In this document: piece after piece, positions 29,930 to 37,769 of the stretch | Position numbering within the stretch: the first letter of the stretch is position 1 | Layout: each line of letters begins with the position of its first letter | Origin: DASTPP01 sp035762175 | GTDB taxonomy: Bacteria > Myxococcota_A > Polyangia > Polyangiales > Polyangiaceae | Direction: 5' to 3' | DNA length: 38,301 nt | Assembly (NCBI GenBank): GCA_035762175.1 | Contig: DASTPP010000074.1 | Span: 1 to 38,301, forward strand | Made by a program: the position numbers and the translations under genes | The notes under the pieces: model-generated | The model's input: only the letters and a program-made list of their open reading frames with translations | Told to the model about the DNA's origin: nothing | Database searches by the model: none

Positions 29930-32413
29930 CTAGAAGCCCGCCTCGACGCCGATGCTCGGGACGGTGACCGGGCCGATGGGCTCGTTTTCGATGATTTCTT
30001 TGTTCAGCGTGGTGTTCAAGACCTCGAAGACGAGCGACCACCAGCGGGTCTGCGTCACCTGCCAGCGCTTCTCGAGGCGGACGTCGAGGCGGTAGAAGGG
30101 CGGCTGCCTGGGCGGGTGCAGGCGGCGGAAGGCGAGCGCCTCGGCGGCGCCGGGGGGCAGCTCGTCGGCCCCCTCGTCTGGGTCGAAGCGGGGGAAGCCG
30201 GTGTAAAACACGAAGCGCCCGCCCGCCCGCCAGCGCCGCCCGAGGTCGGAGGCGAGCGCGAGGTTCAGCACGTGCGCGCGGTCGAAGCTCGCGGGAAACT
30301 TCTCTCGCCCCACCGCGCGGATCGAGCGCGACAGGGTGTAGGTGACGAAGCCGCCGAGGCGGCTGGTCAGGCGGCGGCGCACGAAGAGCTCGAGGCCGTA
30401 CGATGAGCCGAGGCTGCGCGAGGAGGGGGAGATTTCGGGCTCGTCGTCGCCCCCGTCGCCGCTCGCGCCGAGGGCGTCGCTCATGTTGAAGAAGATGCTC
30501 TTGAAGACCGTGGCGGTCGCGCTGACGCCGGCCGGCAGGTCGAGCTCGACGCCGGAGCTCGCCTGGGCCGCGCGCTGCAGCCCGCCGCGCAGCCCGCCGA
30601 CGTTGATGGCGGGCACGGGCGCGATGAACGAGGGCGGCTGGTGGGCGAGGCCGAGGGTGTGCACGGCGCGCACGCCGCGGGCGAGTCCGACGGTGGCGGC
30701 GACGCGCGGGTCGAGGCCGACGGCGGTCGCGCCGCCCGAGGCGAAGAGGTCGGCGCGCAGCCCGGGCACGAGCTCGACGCCGGGCAGGGGGCGCCAGACG
30801 AGGTCGGCGCGGGCGCCGAGCGCCACGTCGGTGCGGGGCGGCAGCGCCTCGCGCAGGGTCTTCGCGTCGTCGTCGTAGGGGTCGGTGTAGCCGACGAAGT
30901 CGATCGCGTAGTCGTCGACCATGACGTCGGCGCCGGCCCGCAAGAGCAGCCCCTCTCGCAGCGGGTGGGTGAGCTCGACGCGGGCGCCGGCGAGGCGGTC
31001 TTGCGCGTTGCGGTTCTCGGGCAGGCGCGTCTGGTCGTAGCCGAGCGTGACGGCGGTGCGCAGGTTGCTGGCGCGGCCGAAACCGTGGTCATAGCGCAGA
31101 TCGAGCCGGTAGAACTCGGCGCCGAAGAGAATGTTCAGCCGGTCGTTCTCGCGCTCGCCCACCAGGTCGTAGGCGCCGAAGCTGAAGAGCGTGAGGGTGT
31201 CGCGGGGCCCGAGGTCGTACGAAATGCGGGCCTGGTAGTCGCGGTAGTCGAGCTTGACCTCGGGCGCGAGTAGCGAGACCGCGAGCGCCGTGTACGAGTA
31301 GCGTCCGCCGACGAGCGCCGTGCCGCGCCCGCCGGCGAAGGGCCCCTCGACGAGCGCCCCTGCGTCGAGCAAGCGAATGTTGCCCTCGCCGTGCCACTCG
31401 GGCCGCGGCGGCGTCGTCTCGCCCGCCACGATGCCGCCGGTGAACCGCCCGTAACGCGCCGGGTAGCCGCCCGGGTAGAGGTCGACCCGATCGACGATGC
31501 CCGGGTGCACCACCGAGGGGCCGAGCCCGACGTGGTACAGGTAAGGCACCCGCACGCCGTCGAGAAAGTAGCCGATGTTGCCCGGCGGCGCGCCCCGCAC
31601 GTAAAAGTAAGGCACGCCCGACAAGATCGGCGTCACGCCGGGCAGCGCCTCGATCGCCCGAAAGGGGTCGCCGAAGGCGCCCGGCAGCTGCCGCACCTCC
31701 GCCCGCGTCAGGCTCGAGGTGCCCGGCGGCGTCCGCTGCCCCCGGATCATCACCTCGTCGGGCGCGGGCGGCGGCCCCGGGCGCGCGGCCCGGCCGGCGG
31801 GGCCCGCGGCGGGCGGCGCGTCGGGCTCGTCGACCGGGGGCGGGCGGAAGGTGAGCGCGAAGCGAATGCGCGCCCGCACCGGGGCGCCGCTTCTCGTCGC
31901 CGGCGAGAAGCGCCAGCGGCGCGCGGCCTCGAGGGCGGCCCCCGCGAAGGGCTCGCCCCCCTCGATCGCGCGCGCCTCGAGCACCGCGCCCTCGGCGCTC
32001 ACGACGAGGTCGAGCAGCACCTTCGCCTCGCCCGCCGCGCCCGCCGGGTAAGCGACCTCGGACGAGCTGAGCAAGGTCGGCGGCAGAACCGCGCTCGGGG
32101 CGCCGGGCGCCGGCGGCGACGGGACCACGCTCGGAGCGCCGGGCGCCGGCGACGGGGCCACGCTCGGGGCGCCGGACGCCGGCGGCGAGGCCGCGCTCGG
32201 GGCGCCGGGCGCCAGCGGAGATGGGGGCTGCGGCGACGGGGTCGCTCGCACGGGCGCGGGCGCCGGCTGTGCTCGCACGGGCGCCGGCTGTGCTCGCACG
32301 GGCACGGGCGCCGGCTGCGCTCGCGCGAGGCCCGCCGAGAAGGCCACGAGCAGCAGGGCACGGGCCCGGGGCGCGGCACGAGACGTCACGGGGGAAGGAA
32401 GCCCGCGTACCAT
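29930..32413 (-). CDS. TonB-dependent receptor with N-terminal TonB-like domain
   Basis: An 827-residue outer-membrane protein. The signal peptide (RALLLVAFSAGLARAQ) supports the ATG at 32413. A long Pro/Ala/Gln repeat linker (about 33-110) leads to a TonB C-terminal-like domain (about 115-195: SSEVAYPAGAAGEAKVLLDL, then the AARRWRFSPATRSGAPVRAR pattern). Next is the plug domain (about 225-330: LTRAEVRQLPGAFGDPFRAI, GVPYFYVRGAPPGNIGYFLD, RVDLYPGGYPARYGRFTGGI) and a beta-barrel ending in GVEAGF with the terminal Phe needed for Bam insertion. TonB-like domains fused ahead of the plug are known in Myxococcota. The ligand is unknown: iron chelate, peptide or sugar. The companion lipoprotein gene follows directly. 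It is divergent from DUF488. Confidence 0.9.
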   Translation of the reverse strand: MVRGLPSPVTSRAAPRARALLLVAFSAGLARAQPAPVPVRAQPAPVRAQPAPAPVRATPSPQPPSPLAPGAPSAASPPASGAPSVAPSPAPGAPSVVPSPPAPGAPSAVLPPTLLSSSEVAYPAGAAGEAKVLLDLVVSAEGAVLEARAIEGGEPFAGAALEAARRWRFSPATRSGAPVRARIRFALTFRPPPVDEPDAPPAAGPAGRAARPGPPPAPDEVMIRGQRTPPGTSSLTRAEVRQLPGAFGDPFRAIEALPGVTPILSGVPYFYVRGAPPGNIGYFLDGVRVPYLYHVGLGPSVVHPGIVDRVDLYPGGYPARYGRFTGGIVAGETTPPRPEWHGEGNIRLLDAGALVEGPFAGGRGTALVGGRYSYTALAVSLLAPEVKLDYRDYQARISYDLGPRDTLTLFSFGAYDLVGERENDRLNILFGAEFYRLDLRYDHGFGRASNLRTAVTLGYDQTRLPENRNAQDRLAGARVELTHPLREGLLLRAGADVMVDDYAIDFVGYTDPYDDDAKTLREALPPRTDVALGARADLVWRPLPGVELVPGLRADLFASGGATAVGLDPRVAATVGLARGVRAVHTLGLAHQPPSFIAPVPAINVGGLRGGLQRAAQASSGVELDLPAGVSATATVFKSIFFNMSDALGASGDGGDDEPEISPSSRSLGSSYGLELFVRRRLTSRLGGFVTYTLSRSIRAVGREKFPASFDRAHVLNLALASDLGRRWRAGGRFVFYTGFPRFDPDEGADELPPGAAEALAFRRLHPPRQPPFYRLDVRLEKRWQVTQTRWWSLVFEVLNTTLNKEIIENEPIGPVTVPSIGVEAGF
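32089..32330 (-). repeat. Tandem coding repeats in the TonB-receptor linker
   Basis: Imperfect units of about 33-36 bp (32089-32220, GGGGCGCCGGGCGCCGG-like, encoding APGAPSxxxSPP) and about 21 bp (32255-32330, GCGCCGGCTGTGCTCGCACG, encoding VRAQPAP) make up the Pro/Ala linker. The exact copy number is hard to fix by eye. Confidence 0.6.
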
Positions 32414-32574
32414 GGAGCCCGGGCCGGCGACAGACTAGCGCCCGGGGCGGGGGTGACATTCCCCCCCTCCCGGGGCGGGGGCGCGTTTGCCAGCGTGTCG
32501 CGATGGCGCGGCTCGACCGGGGCGAGGAGCGGGGCTAAGCAAGGTGGCGCGCGAGCCGCGCGCGACGAGGCCCG

Positions 32575-33222
32575 GTGCCCCCCCCTACACTGTTCACGGT
32601 CGGCTACGAGTTCGCGACGCTGCCCTCGGTCATCGAAGCGCTACGGGCGCGCGGGGTGAAGACGCTCATCGACGTGCGCGAGCTGCCCCTCTCGCGCCGC
32701 GCCGGCTTCTCGAAGCGGCCGCTGAACGCCGAGCTCTCGGACGCGGGCATCGGCTACGTGCACCTGCGCGCGCTCGGCACCCCGAAAGAGGGCCGCGTCG
32801 CCAACAAGCAGGGCAAGATGGCGCAGTTCTGGCGCATCGTCGACGGGCGGCTCGCGACGCCCGAGGCCGAGCGCGAGCTCGCCGCCGCCGCCGACCTCGC
32901 CCGCCGCGGCCCCGCGTGTCTGCTCTGCTTCGAGGCCGACCCCGAGACGTGCCACCGCCTGCGCGTCGGCGCCCTGCTCGCCGAGCGCTACGGCTTCGAG
33001 GTCGAGCACCTGCGCTCGTCGTTCGAGCCCGCCCCCGCCGCCCGCCCCGCCCGGGCGAAAGGTGCCGCGGGGGCCGGCGCCCGGGCGAAAGGTGCCGCGG
33101 GGGCCGGCGCCCGGGCGAAAGGTGCCGCGGGGGCCGGCGCCCGGGCGAAAGGCGTCGCGGGGGCTGGCGTCCCGGCGCCGCGCGGCGCAGACTCGGCGCA
33201 TGGCGCCCGTCGAGGTCGTTGA
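32575..33222 (+). CDS. DUF488 family protein with repeat tail
   Basis: A 215-residue protein starting with GTG at 32575. The DUF488 core occupies about 5-150: FTVGYEFATLPSVIEALRA, the IDVRELPLSRRAGFSK segment and CLLCFEADPETCHRLRVGALL with a conserved Cys-rich motif. The family is widespread and of unknown biochemical role; it has been linked to nucleic-acid or stress functions only loosely. From residue about 159, a tail of four decapeptides (RAKGAAGAGA type) follows, encoded by 30-bp tandem repeats, and then a short Pro/Arg end. The tail is probably disordered. The last 23 bp overlap the GNAT gene start, so the two are likely cotranscribed and coupled. Confidence 0.85.
   Translation: MPPPTLFTVGYEFATLPSVIEALRARGVKTLIDVRELPLSRRAGFSKRPLNAELSDAGIGYVHLRALGTPKEGRVANKQGKMAQFWRIVDGRLATPEAERELAAAADLARRGPACLLCFEADPETCHRLRVGALLAERYGFEVEHLRSSFEPAPAARPARAKGAAGAGARAKGAAGAGARAKGAAGAGARAKGVAGAGVPAPRGADSAHGARRGR
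33051..33170 (+). repeat. Four 30-bp tandem repeats at the end of the DUF488 gene
   Basis: Three identical 30-bp units (33051-33080, 33081-33110, 33111-33140) and a fourth with four changes (33141-33170). They encode RAKGAAGAGA-type decapeptides in the DUF488 frame and are in-frame multiples, so copy-number change would keep the frame open. Confidence 0.92.
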
Positions 33223-33685
33223 AGCCGACCTGAGCCGACCTGATCACCAAGAGGCCGTCGTCTCGCTCGTCGACGCGTACGCGCGCGACCCGATGGGCGG
33301 CGGCGAGCCGCTCTCGGCCGAGGCGCGGGGGGGGCTGATCCCCGGCCTGCGGGCGCACCCGACCACGCTGGTCTTTCTCGCGTACCTCGGGGGGCGCGCC
33401 GTGGGGGTCGCGGTCTGCTTTCTCGGCTTCTCGACCTTCGCCGCCAAGCCCCTCGTGAACGTGCACGATCTCGGCGTCTTGCCCGAGTGCCGGGGCCGCG
33501 GCGTCGGGCGCCTGCTGCTCGGCGCGGTCGAGCGGCGCGCCCGCGCGCTCGGGTGCTGCAAGTTGACGCTCGAGGTGCTCGAGAACAACCGCCCCGCGCG
33601 CGCTCTCTACGAGTCGGTCGGCTTCGCGCCGCTCACCTACCAAGAGTCGGCGGGCGGCGCGCTCTTTCTCTCGAAGAAGTTGTAG
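33200..33685 (+). CDS. GNAT-family N-acetyltransferase
   Basis: A 161-residue acetyltransferase of the GNAT fold, using acetyl-CoA. Motif A is clear: VHDLGVLPECRGRGVGRLLL, containing the R-G-x-G-x-G pyrophosphate-binding loop, followed by AVERRARALGCCKLTLEVLE and the motif B Tyr in ARALYESVGF. The ATG at 33200 gives a normal-sized domain; upstream in-frame sequence is only the other-frame reading of the DUF488 repeats. It overlaps the DUF488 gene by 23 bp. The substrate (small amine or protein N-terminus) cannot be inferred. It ends in TAG, one of few in the window, and is convergent with the histidine kinase. Confidence 0.9.
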   Translation: MAPVEVVEADLSRPDHQEAVVSLVDAYARDPMGGGEPLSAEARGGLIPGLRAHPTTLVFLAYLGGRAVGVAVCFLGFSTFAAKPLVNVHDLGVLPECRGRGVGRLLLGAVERRARALGCCKLTLEVLENNRPARALYESVGFAPLTYQESAGGALFLSKKL

Positions 33686-33732
33686 GGCGCGAGCGCACCG
33701 CGGTGCGACGCCCGGCCCCGCGCGCGCCGGCC

Positions 33733-34431
33733 TTACGCCTCGGGCAGGCGCACGACGACGCGCGTGCCCGGCCCGCCCTCGCGCGGCCCGGCCTCGGCCT
33801 CGCCGCCGTGCGCGCGCGCGACCGTGCGGACGAGGGCGAGCCCGAGCCCGGTGCCCTGCGGCTTGGTCGTCACGAGCGGGTCGAAGATGTGGGCGGCGAC
33901 GGCGGGGTCGAGCCCGGGGCCGTCGTCCTCGACGACGAACTCGACCGAGCCGCCCGCGGCCGACGCCCGCACCTCGATGGCGCCGCGGCCCCGGCCGGCG
34001 AGCGCCTCGATGGCGTTGAGAAAGAGGTTGGAGAGCAGGCGCTCGAGCAGCACCGGGTCGCCGAGCACGCCGAGCTCGGGCGGGTCGAGGCGCACCGAGA
34101 AGGTGACGTTGGTCGGCAGGACGACGGCGCCGCGGGCGGCGTCGACGAGGGCGGCGACGGGGGTCAGCTCGCGCTGCAGCGCCTCGCCGCGGGCGAGGCC
34201 GAGCACGGCCGAGGCCACGGACTGGGCGCGGTTGACCTCGCGCGCCGCCTTCTCGAGGTGGGCCGTGAGGCGGGCCTCGTCGTGCCGGTCGCGCCGCGCC
34301 AGGTACAGCGACGAGGAGACGACGGCGAGGGCGTTGCGCAGCTCGTGCACGACGCTCGCGCCGACGGCGCCCGCGGCGGCGAGGCGCAGCGCGCGGTCGG
34401 CGAGCTCGGAGGGGGGAGGGGGGGGGGCCAC
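33733..34431 (-). CDS. Sensorless cytoplasmic histidine kinase
   Basis: A 232-residue two-component kinase with no membrane segment and no recognisable sensor domain. The HisKA-like dimerisation domain carries the phospho-acceptor His29 in ASVVHELRNALAVV. The ATPase domain has the N box (NLFLNAIEAL, Asn139), the G1 box DDGPG (169-173), an IFDPLVTTK F box and the G2 box GTGLGL (193-198). The start GTG at 34431 lies only 31 bp from the divergent Ser/Thr kinase start; an extension upstream is blocked in practice by that gene. No response regulator is in the window, so it is an orphan. It may receive its input through another protein, which is common for myxobacterial orphan kinases. Confidence 0.88.
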   Translation of the reverse strand: MAPPPPPSELADRALRLAAAGAVGASVVHELRNALAVVSSSLYLARRDRHDEARLTAHLEKAAREVNRAQSVASAVLGLARGEALQRELTPVAALVDAARGAVVLPTNVTFSVRLDPPELGVLGDPVLLERLLSNLFLNAIEALAGRGRGAIEVRASAAGGSVEFVVEDDGPGLDPAVAAHIFDPLVTTKPQGTGLGLALVRTVARAHGGEAEAGPREGGPGTRVVVRLPEA

Positions 34432-34462
34432 AGCAGGCGAAGAATAGTGTAGGTTTCGGGGC

Positions 34463-37129
34463 GTGCAGCCCTCCGACCCGTACGGCCTCGCCGGCCAGGT
34501 GCTCGACGGCCAGTTTCGCGTCGACCGGCCGGTCGGCGAGGGGGGCTTCAGCGTCGTCTACCGCGGCAAGCACCTCGGCCTCGGCGAGCCCATCGCCATC
34601 AAGTGCCTGAAGCTGCCGCCCCGGCTCGGCAGCGCCATCGTCGAGAACTTCGTCCGCCGCTTCCGCGACGAGAGCAAGATTCAGTACAAGCTCTCGCAGG
34701 CCTCGCTGCACGTCGCCCGCACCATCGCCGCCGGCACGGCCATGGCCCCGAGCGTCAACGCCCTCGTGCCCTTCATGGTGCTCGAGTGGCTCGAGGGCTA
34801 CCCGCTCGCCGAAGAGCTGCGGGCCCGCCGCGGCCGCGGCGAGTCGGGCCGCCCGCTCGCCGAGGTGCTGCGCCTGCTCGACCCGGTCGCCGAGGCGCTC
34901 GCCATGGCGCACGGCATGGGCGTCGTGCACCGCGATCTGAACCCCTCGAACATCTTCCTCGCCCTCGACGCCGCCGGCAACCTGCGCCCCAAAGTGATGG
35001 ATTTCGGCGTCGCCAAGGTCGTCAGCGATCACGCCCTCGCGCTCGGCCCCCGCACCGCGACGCTCAACCAGCTGCGCCTCTTCACCCCCCCCTACGGCGC
35101 CCCCGAGCAGTTCGATGACCGCGTCGGGCCCGTCGGCACCTGGACGGACGTCTACTCTTTCGCCCTCGTCGTCGTCGAGCTGCTGACCGACCGCACCCCC
35201 AACGACGGCGACGACCTGCTCGCGCTGATGGCCCGCGCCTGCGACCCGGCCAACCGGCCCACGCCCCAGGCCCGCGGCGCCGCGGTCGGCGCGGCCGTCG
35301 AAGAGGTCTTCGTTCGCGCGCTCTCGGTCGACCCGACCCGGCGCCCGGTCGACGTCGGCGAGTTCTGGGGGCACCTCAAGCACGTCGCCGGGCCCGCCGC
35401 CACGCGGCCCTCGGGCTCGCACACGGCCAAGGGCACGTTCATCCTGGCCGACCCGCCGCCCGCCGTCTCGGCGCCGCCGACCACCCCGCCCGCCTTCGCC
35501 CTGCCCCTCTCGAAGCCGGCCCACGGCAACGCCGCCACGAGCGCGCCGCCGATGACCGCCTCGTGGCACAACCCGCCCGTGTTGCCGCCGATGAACGACG
35601 CCGACACGTGGCACTCGCCCCCGCTCGAGCCGAACGGCTCGGCCGCCCCGAAGCGCACCCCCGCGCCCACCTGGGGCGGCGGCCCGGCGACCGTCAACGA
35701 CCGCGCCCCGACCGCCGAGTTCGTCCCCGAGCACTCGATCAGCCCCCTCGCCGAGACCGGGCCCACCCCCGAGCCGACCTCGCACGTCGACCCCTTCGGC
35801 CCGACGGCCCAAGGCGCCGAAGGCGTCGAGGCGCGCCCCGGCGCCTCGCCCCTGTCGATGACGGTCAAGCCCGGCGAAAAGCGGCCCGACTTCTTCGGCC
35901 ACCCGAGCTCGCCGCCGCGCGCCCCCGCGCACACGCCCAACTCGGGCCTGCCGCCCACCGTGCCGGCGCGCAAGAAGGCGCCCACCCCCGGCGTCGGCGT
36001 CCAGCCCCTGCGCACGCCGGCGCCGACGCCCGGCGGCGGGGTCTCGGGGGCGCCGACGCCCGGCGGCGGGGTCTCGGGGGCGCCCGTGCCCCAGGCGGCG
36101 GGGCCTTACGGCACCCCGCCGGGGCCCCAGGCGCCGGGGCCTTACGGCACGCCGCCGGGGCCCCAAGCGCCGGGGCCTTATGGCACGCCGCCGGGGCCCC
36201 AAGCCTCGGTGCCCTACGGGCCGCCGCCCGGGCCTCAGAGCCCGGGGCCTTATGGGCCCGCCCCCTCGGGACACACGCCCTACCCCCCGCTGCAGTCGGG
36301 GCCCGGCGGCGCGCCCTACGCCACGCCGCCCGCCCAGTACCCGCCCCGCTCGGCCCCGCCCGAGACGCCGCCGAGCAATGTCGGCTACGGGTTGCCTCCC
36401 GGGCAAGCGCCGCTGCGTCCGCTCGAAGAGGGCATGGTGCCCCTGCCGCCGACGCCCTCGGCCCTGCCCCCCGAACCCGTCCCGAGCGCGGGCGTCAAGC
36501 CGCTGCTCGCCTGGCTCGCCGTCGGGCTCGCGCTGATCACGGCGCTGGGGGGCCTCGCCTACCTCATCGCGCGCTACGTGCGCGGCTTAGCGTGCCGAGC
36601 ACAACGCCCCTTCTGGAGCCACTTTCCAGGCCGGATTTTGCGCGGCGATGATGCCGACGTTCTCGTAGCCCGAACGGGTGCGAGCGCCGGACGAGCCCGG
36701 TCGGCGCGCGGGCGATTTTTTCGGCGCCGCGTCGCGGCGGCCCGTCGGCGAAACCAGACGGCCTTTGTCAGCAAGAACAGACGGCGCCGCTCATCGGCGC
36801 CGTTCGACTGTTGGCCATTACCAACGCCACGTTGTTGGGGAACGCCTACAAAGTGTCGGGGCGAATTCCCGACTTCGGCCGGCCCGGGGCGCGCATTTCG
36901 CGGGGCGGCGGCTTACAATGCGGTAAGGTTTCGCAGCGGTAAGGTTTCGCGGCCGAAAGGTTCCGAGGCTGCAGAGGGCCCATGCAACGACTCATCGAAG
37001 GTCTCCACCAGTTTCAGCACGACGTGTTCCGCCCGCAGCGCGAGTTCTTCGAGGCGCTCGCCAAGGGCCAGCGCCCCGAGGCGCTGTTCATCACGTGCTC
37101 CGACTCGCGCATCAACCCGAACCTTTTGA
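34463..37129 (+). CDS. PknB-type Ser/Thr protein kinase, single membrane segment (frame runs on)
   Basis: A membrane Ser/Thr kinase. Kinase domain at about 15-300: Gly-rich loop VGEGGFSVVYRG (24-35), ATP-binding Lys47 (IAIKCLK), catalytic loop HRDLNPSN (156-163, with Asn instead of the usual Lys after the Leu) and DFG in KVMDFGVAK. A 370-residue Pro-rich linker with tandem repeats leads to a membrane segment (LLAWLAVGLALITALGGLAY), and RYVRG follows at about 36570-36586. The frame then passes through a TTA codon at 36587 and runs on for 180 residues of non-coding-like sequence, overlapping the carbonic anhydrase gene by 148 bp to a stop at 37129. Removing one T would give GGC-TAG at 36588, the expected end. 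The real protein is probably about 708 residues. It is divergent from the histidine kinase. Confidence 0.87.
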   Translation: MQPSDPYGLAGQVLDGQFRVDRPVGEGGFSVVYRGKHLGLGEPIAIKCLKLPPRLGSAIVENFVRRFRDESKIQYKLSQASLHVARTIAAGTAMAPSVNALVPFMVLEWLEGYPLAEELRARRGRGESGRPLAEVLRLLDPVAEALAMAHGMGVVHRDLNPSNIFLALDAAGNLRPKVMDFGVAKVVSDHALALGPRTATLNQLRLFTPPYGAPEQFDDRVGPVGTWTDVYSFALVVVELLTDRTPNDGDDLLALMARACDPANRPTPQARGAAVGAAVEEVFVRALSVDPTRRPVDVGEFWGHLKHVAGPAATRPSGSHTAKGTFILADPPPAVSAPPTTPPAFALPLSKPAHGNAATSAPPMTASWHNPPVLPPMNDADTWHSPPLEPNGSAAPKRTPAPTWGGGPATVNDRAPTAEFVPEHSISPLAETGPTPEPTSHVDPFGPTAQGAEGVEARPGASPLSMTVKPGEKRPDFFGHPSSPPRAPAHTPNSGLPPTVPARKKAPTPGVGVQPLRTPAPTPGGGVSGAPTPGGGVSGAPVPQAAGPYGTPPGPQAPGPYGTPPGPQAPGPYGTPPGPQASVPYGPPPGPQSPGPYGPAPSGHTPYPPLQSGPGGAPYATPPAQYPPRSAPPETPPSNVGYGLPPGQAPLRPLEEGMVPLPPTPSALPPEPVPSAGVKPLLAWLAVGLALITALGGLAYLIARYVRGLACRAQRPFWSHFPGRILRGDDADVLVARTGASAGRARSARGRFFRRRVAAARRRNQTAFVSKNRRRRSSAPFDCWPLPTPRCWGTPTKCRGEFPTSAGPGRAFRGAAAYNAVRFRSGKVSRPKGSEAAEGPCNDSSKVSTSFSTTCSARSASSSRRSPRASAPRRCSSRAPTRASTRTF
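36020..36244 (+). repeat. Tandem repeats in the kinase linker
   Basis: Two 30-bp units (from 36020 and 36050) encode a TPGGGVSGAP decapeptide twice. Four 36-bp units (36101-36136, 36137-36172, 36173-36208, 36209-36244, the last most diverged) encode GPYGTPPGPQAP-type dodecapeptides. All are in frame. Confidence 0.88.
36781..36803. terminator. Perfect 9-bp hairpin downstream of the kinase
   Basis: ACGGCGCCG (36781-36789), loop CTCAT, CGGCGCCGT (36795-36803). On the plus strand it is followed by TCGACTGTTGG, not a T run; on the minus strand by CTGTTCTTGC. It may end the kinase transcript weakly or in both directions. Confidence 0.45.
36920..36950 (+). repeat. 15-bp tandem repeat before the carbonic anhydrase gene
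   Basis: GCGGTAAGGTTTCGC occurs at 36920-36934 and 36936-36950 (period 16), 31 bases before the ATG; a diverged third copy, GCGGCCGAAAGGTTCCG, follows. It lies within the likely 5' leader just after the TACAAT box, so it may be a regulator site or a leader element. It also contains the only AAGG-like sequences near the start. Confidence 0.65.
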
Positions 37130-37650
37130 CCCAGACGCGGCCGGGCGAGCTCTTCATCTTGCGCAACGCGGGCAACATCGTGCCGCCCTACGGCGCGGTG
37201 CAGGGCGGCGAGGAGGCGACGATCGAGTACGCCATAGCGGTGCTCGGGGTGCGCGACATCATCGTGTGCGGCCACTCGCACTGCGGGGCGATGAACGCGC
37301 TCATCCAAGACCGAGAGCCGGCGCTGCCGGCGGTCGCGCGCTGGCTCAAGCACGCCGAGGCGACGCGGCAGATCATGGCGCAGAACTACGGGCACCTGAC
37401 CGACGGGCCGCGGCTGACGGCGGCGGTCGAAGAGAACGTGCTCGTGCAGCTCGAGAACCTGCGCACGCACCCGACCGTGGCGGCCGCGCTCAACCGCAAG
37501 GCGCTGCACCTGCACGGCTGGGTCTACAAGCTCGAGACGGGCGAGGTCTTCACGTTCGAGCCGGGCCGGGGGCAGTTCATCCCCCTGGTCACCGAGCGCC
37601 CCGCGTCCGAGGCGACCGCCCCCGTGGGCGAGGCCTCTTTGACCATCTGA
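36982..37650 (+). CDS. Beta-class carbonic anhydrase
   Basis: A 222-residue cytoplasmic zinc enzyme interconverting CO2 and bicarbonate. Zinc ligands and the active site are complete: Cys39-Ser-Asp41-Ser-Arg43 (the C-x-D-x-R motif) and His98-Ser-His-Cys101 (HxxC). RNAGNIVPPYG and the GGEEATIEYAIAVLGV helix match the plant-type beta class, and the length fits. The ATG at 36982 is preceded by GAGGGCCC, a weak ribosome binding site. The run-on frame of the upstream kinase overlaps the first 148 bp, which I regard as an artefact of a lost stop. It lies 119 bp before the SulP transporter gene, and the pair would import and equilibrate bicarbonate for carboxylations or pH control. Confidence 0.95.
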   Translation: MQRLIEGLHQFQHDVFRPQREFFEALAKGQRPEALFITCSDSRINPNLLTQTRPGELFILRNAGNIVPPYGAVQGGEEATIEYAIAVLGVRDIIVCGHSHCGAMNALIQDREPALPAVARWLKHAEATRQIMAQNYGHLTDGPRLTAAVEENVLVQLENLRTHPTVAAALNRKALHLHGWVYKLETGEVFTFEPGRGQFIPLVTERPASEATAPVGEASLTI

Positions 37651-37705
37651 GCGCGGCCGCGCGGGCGCCCCGCCGCGATCGCGCGGGGGGCGGCCCGGGC
37701 GGCCC

Positions 37706-37729
37706 GGCCCCGGGGGCGCGCCCGGGGCC
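37706..37729. terminator. Strong GC hairpin between carbonic anhydrase and SulP genes
   Basis: GGCCCCGGG (37706-37714), loop GGCGCG, CCCGGGGCC (37721-37729): a perfect 9-bp stem with no T run. It may reduce read-through into the transporter gene or protect the upstream message. Confidence 0.45.
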
Positions 37730-37769
37730 CATCTGACGAGCCCTGACGCCGTAGCGGAGACCCCGAAGC

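Larger units (their letters stand above)
36591..36981. other. Non-coding, less GC-rich stretch between kinase and carbonic anhydrase
   Basis: If the kinase ends near 36590, this 391-bp gap holds no clear gene. Its base composition is visibly lower in GC and its codons in the run-on frame (TTA, CCA, ATT, GTA, AAA) are unlike those of the window's genes. On the minus strand, codons ending at a TAA at 36587-36589 spell RSGYENVGIIAAQNPAWKV and a few residues more, open from about 36790 but without a start codon; this could be a decayed gene end or chance. TACAAT at 36914-36919 may be a -10 box for the carbonic anhydrase gene. Confidence 0.5.

Noticed and set aside
33051..33170. Regular repeats that might suggest a CRISPR array
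   Set aside because: Units are directly abutting with no spacers and are in-frame coding repeats.
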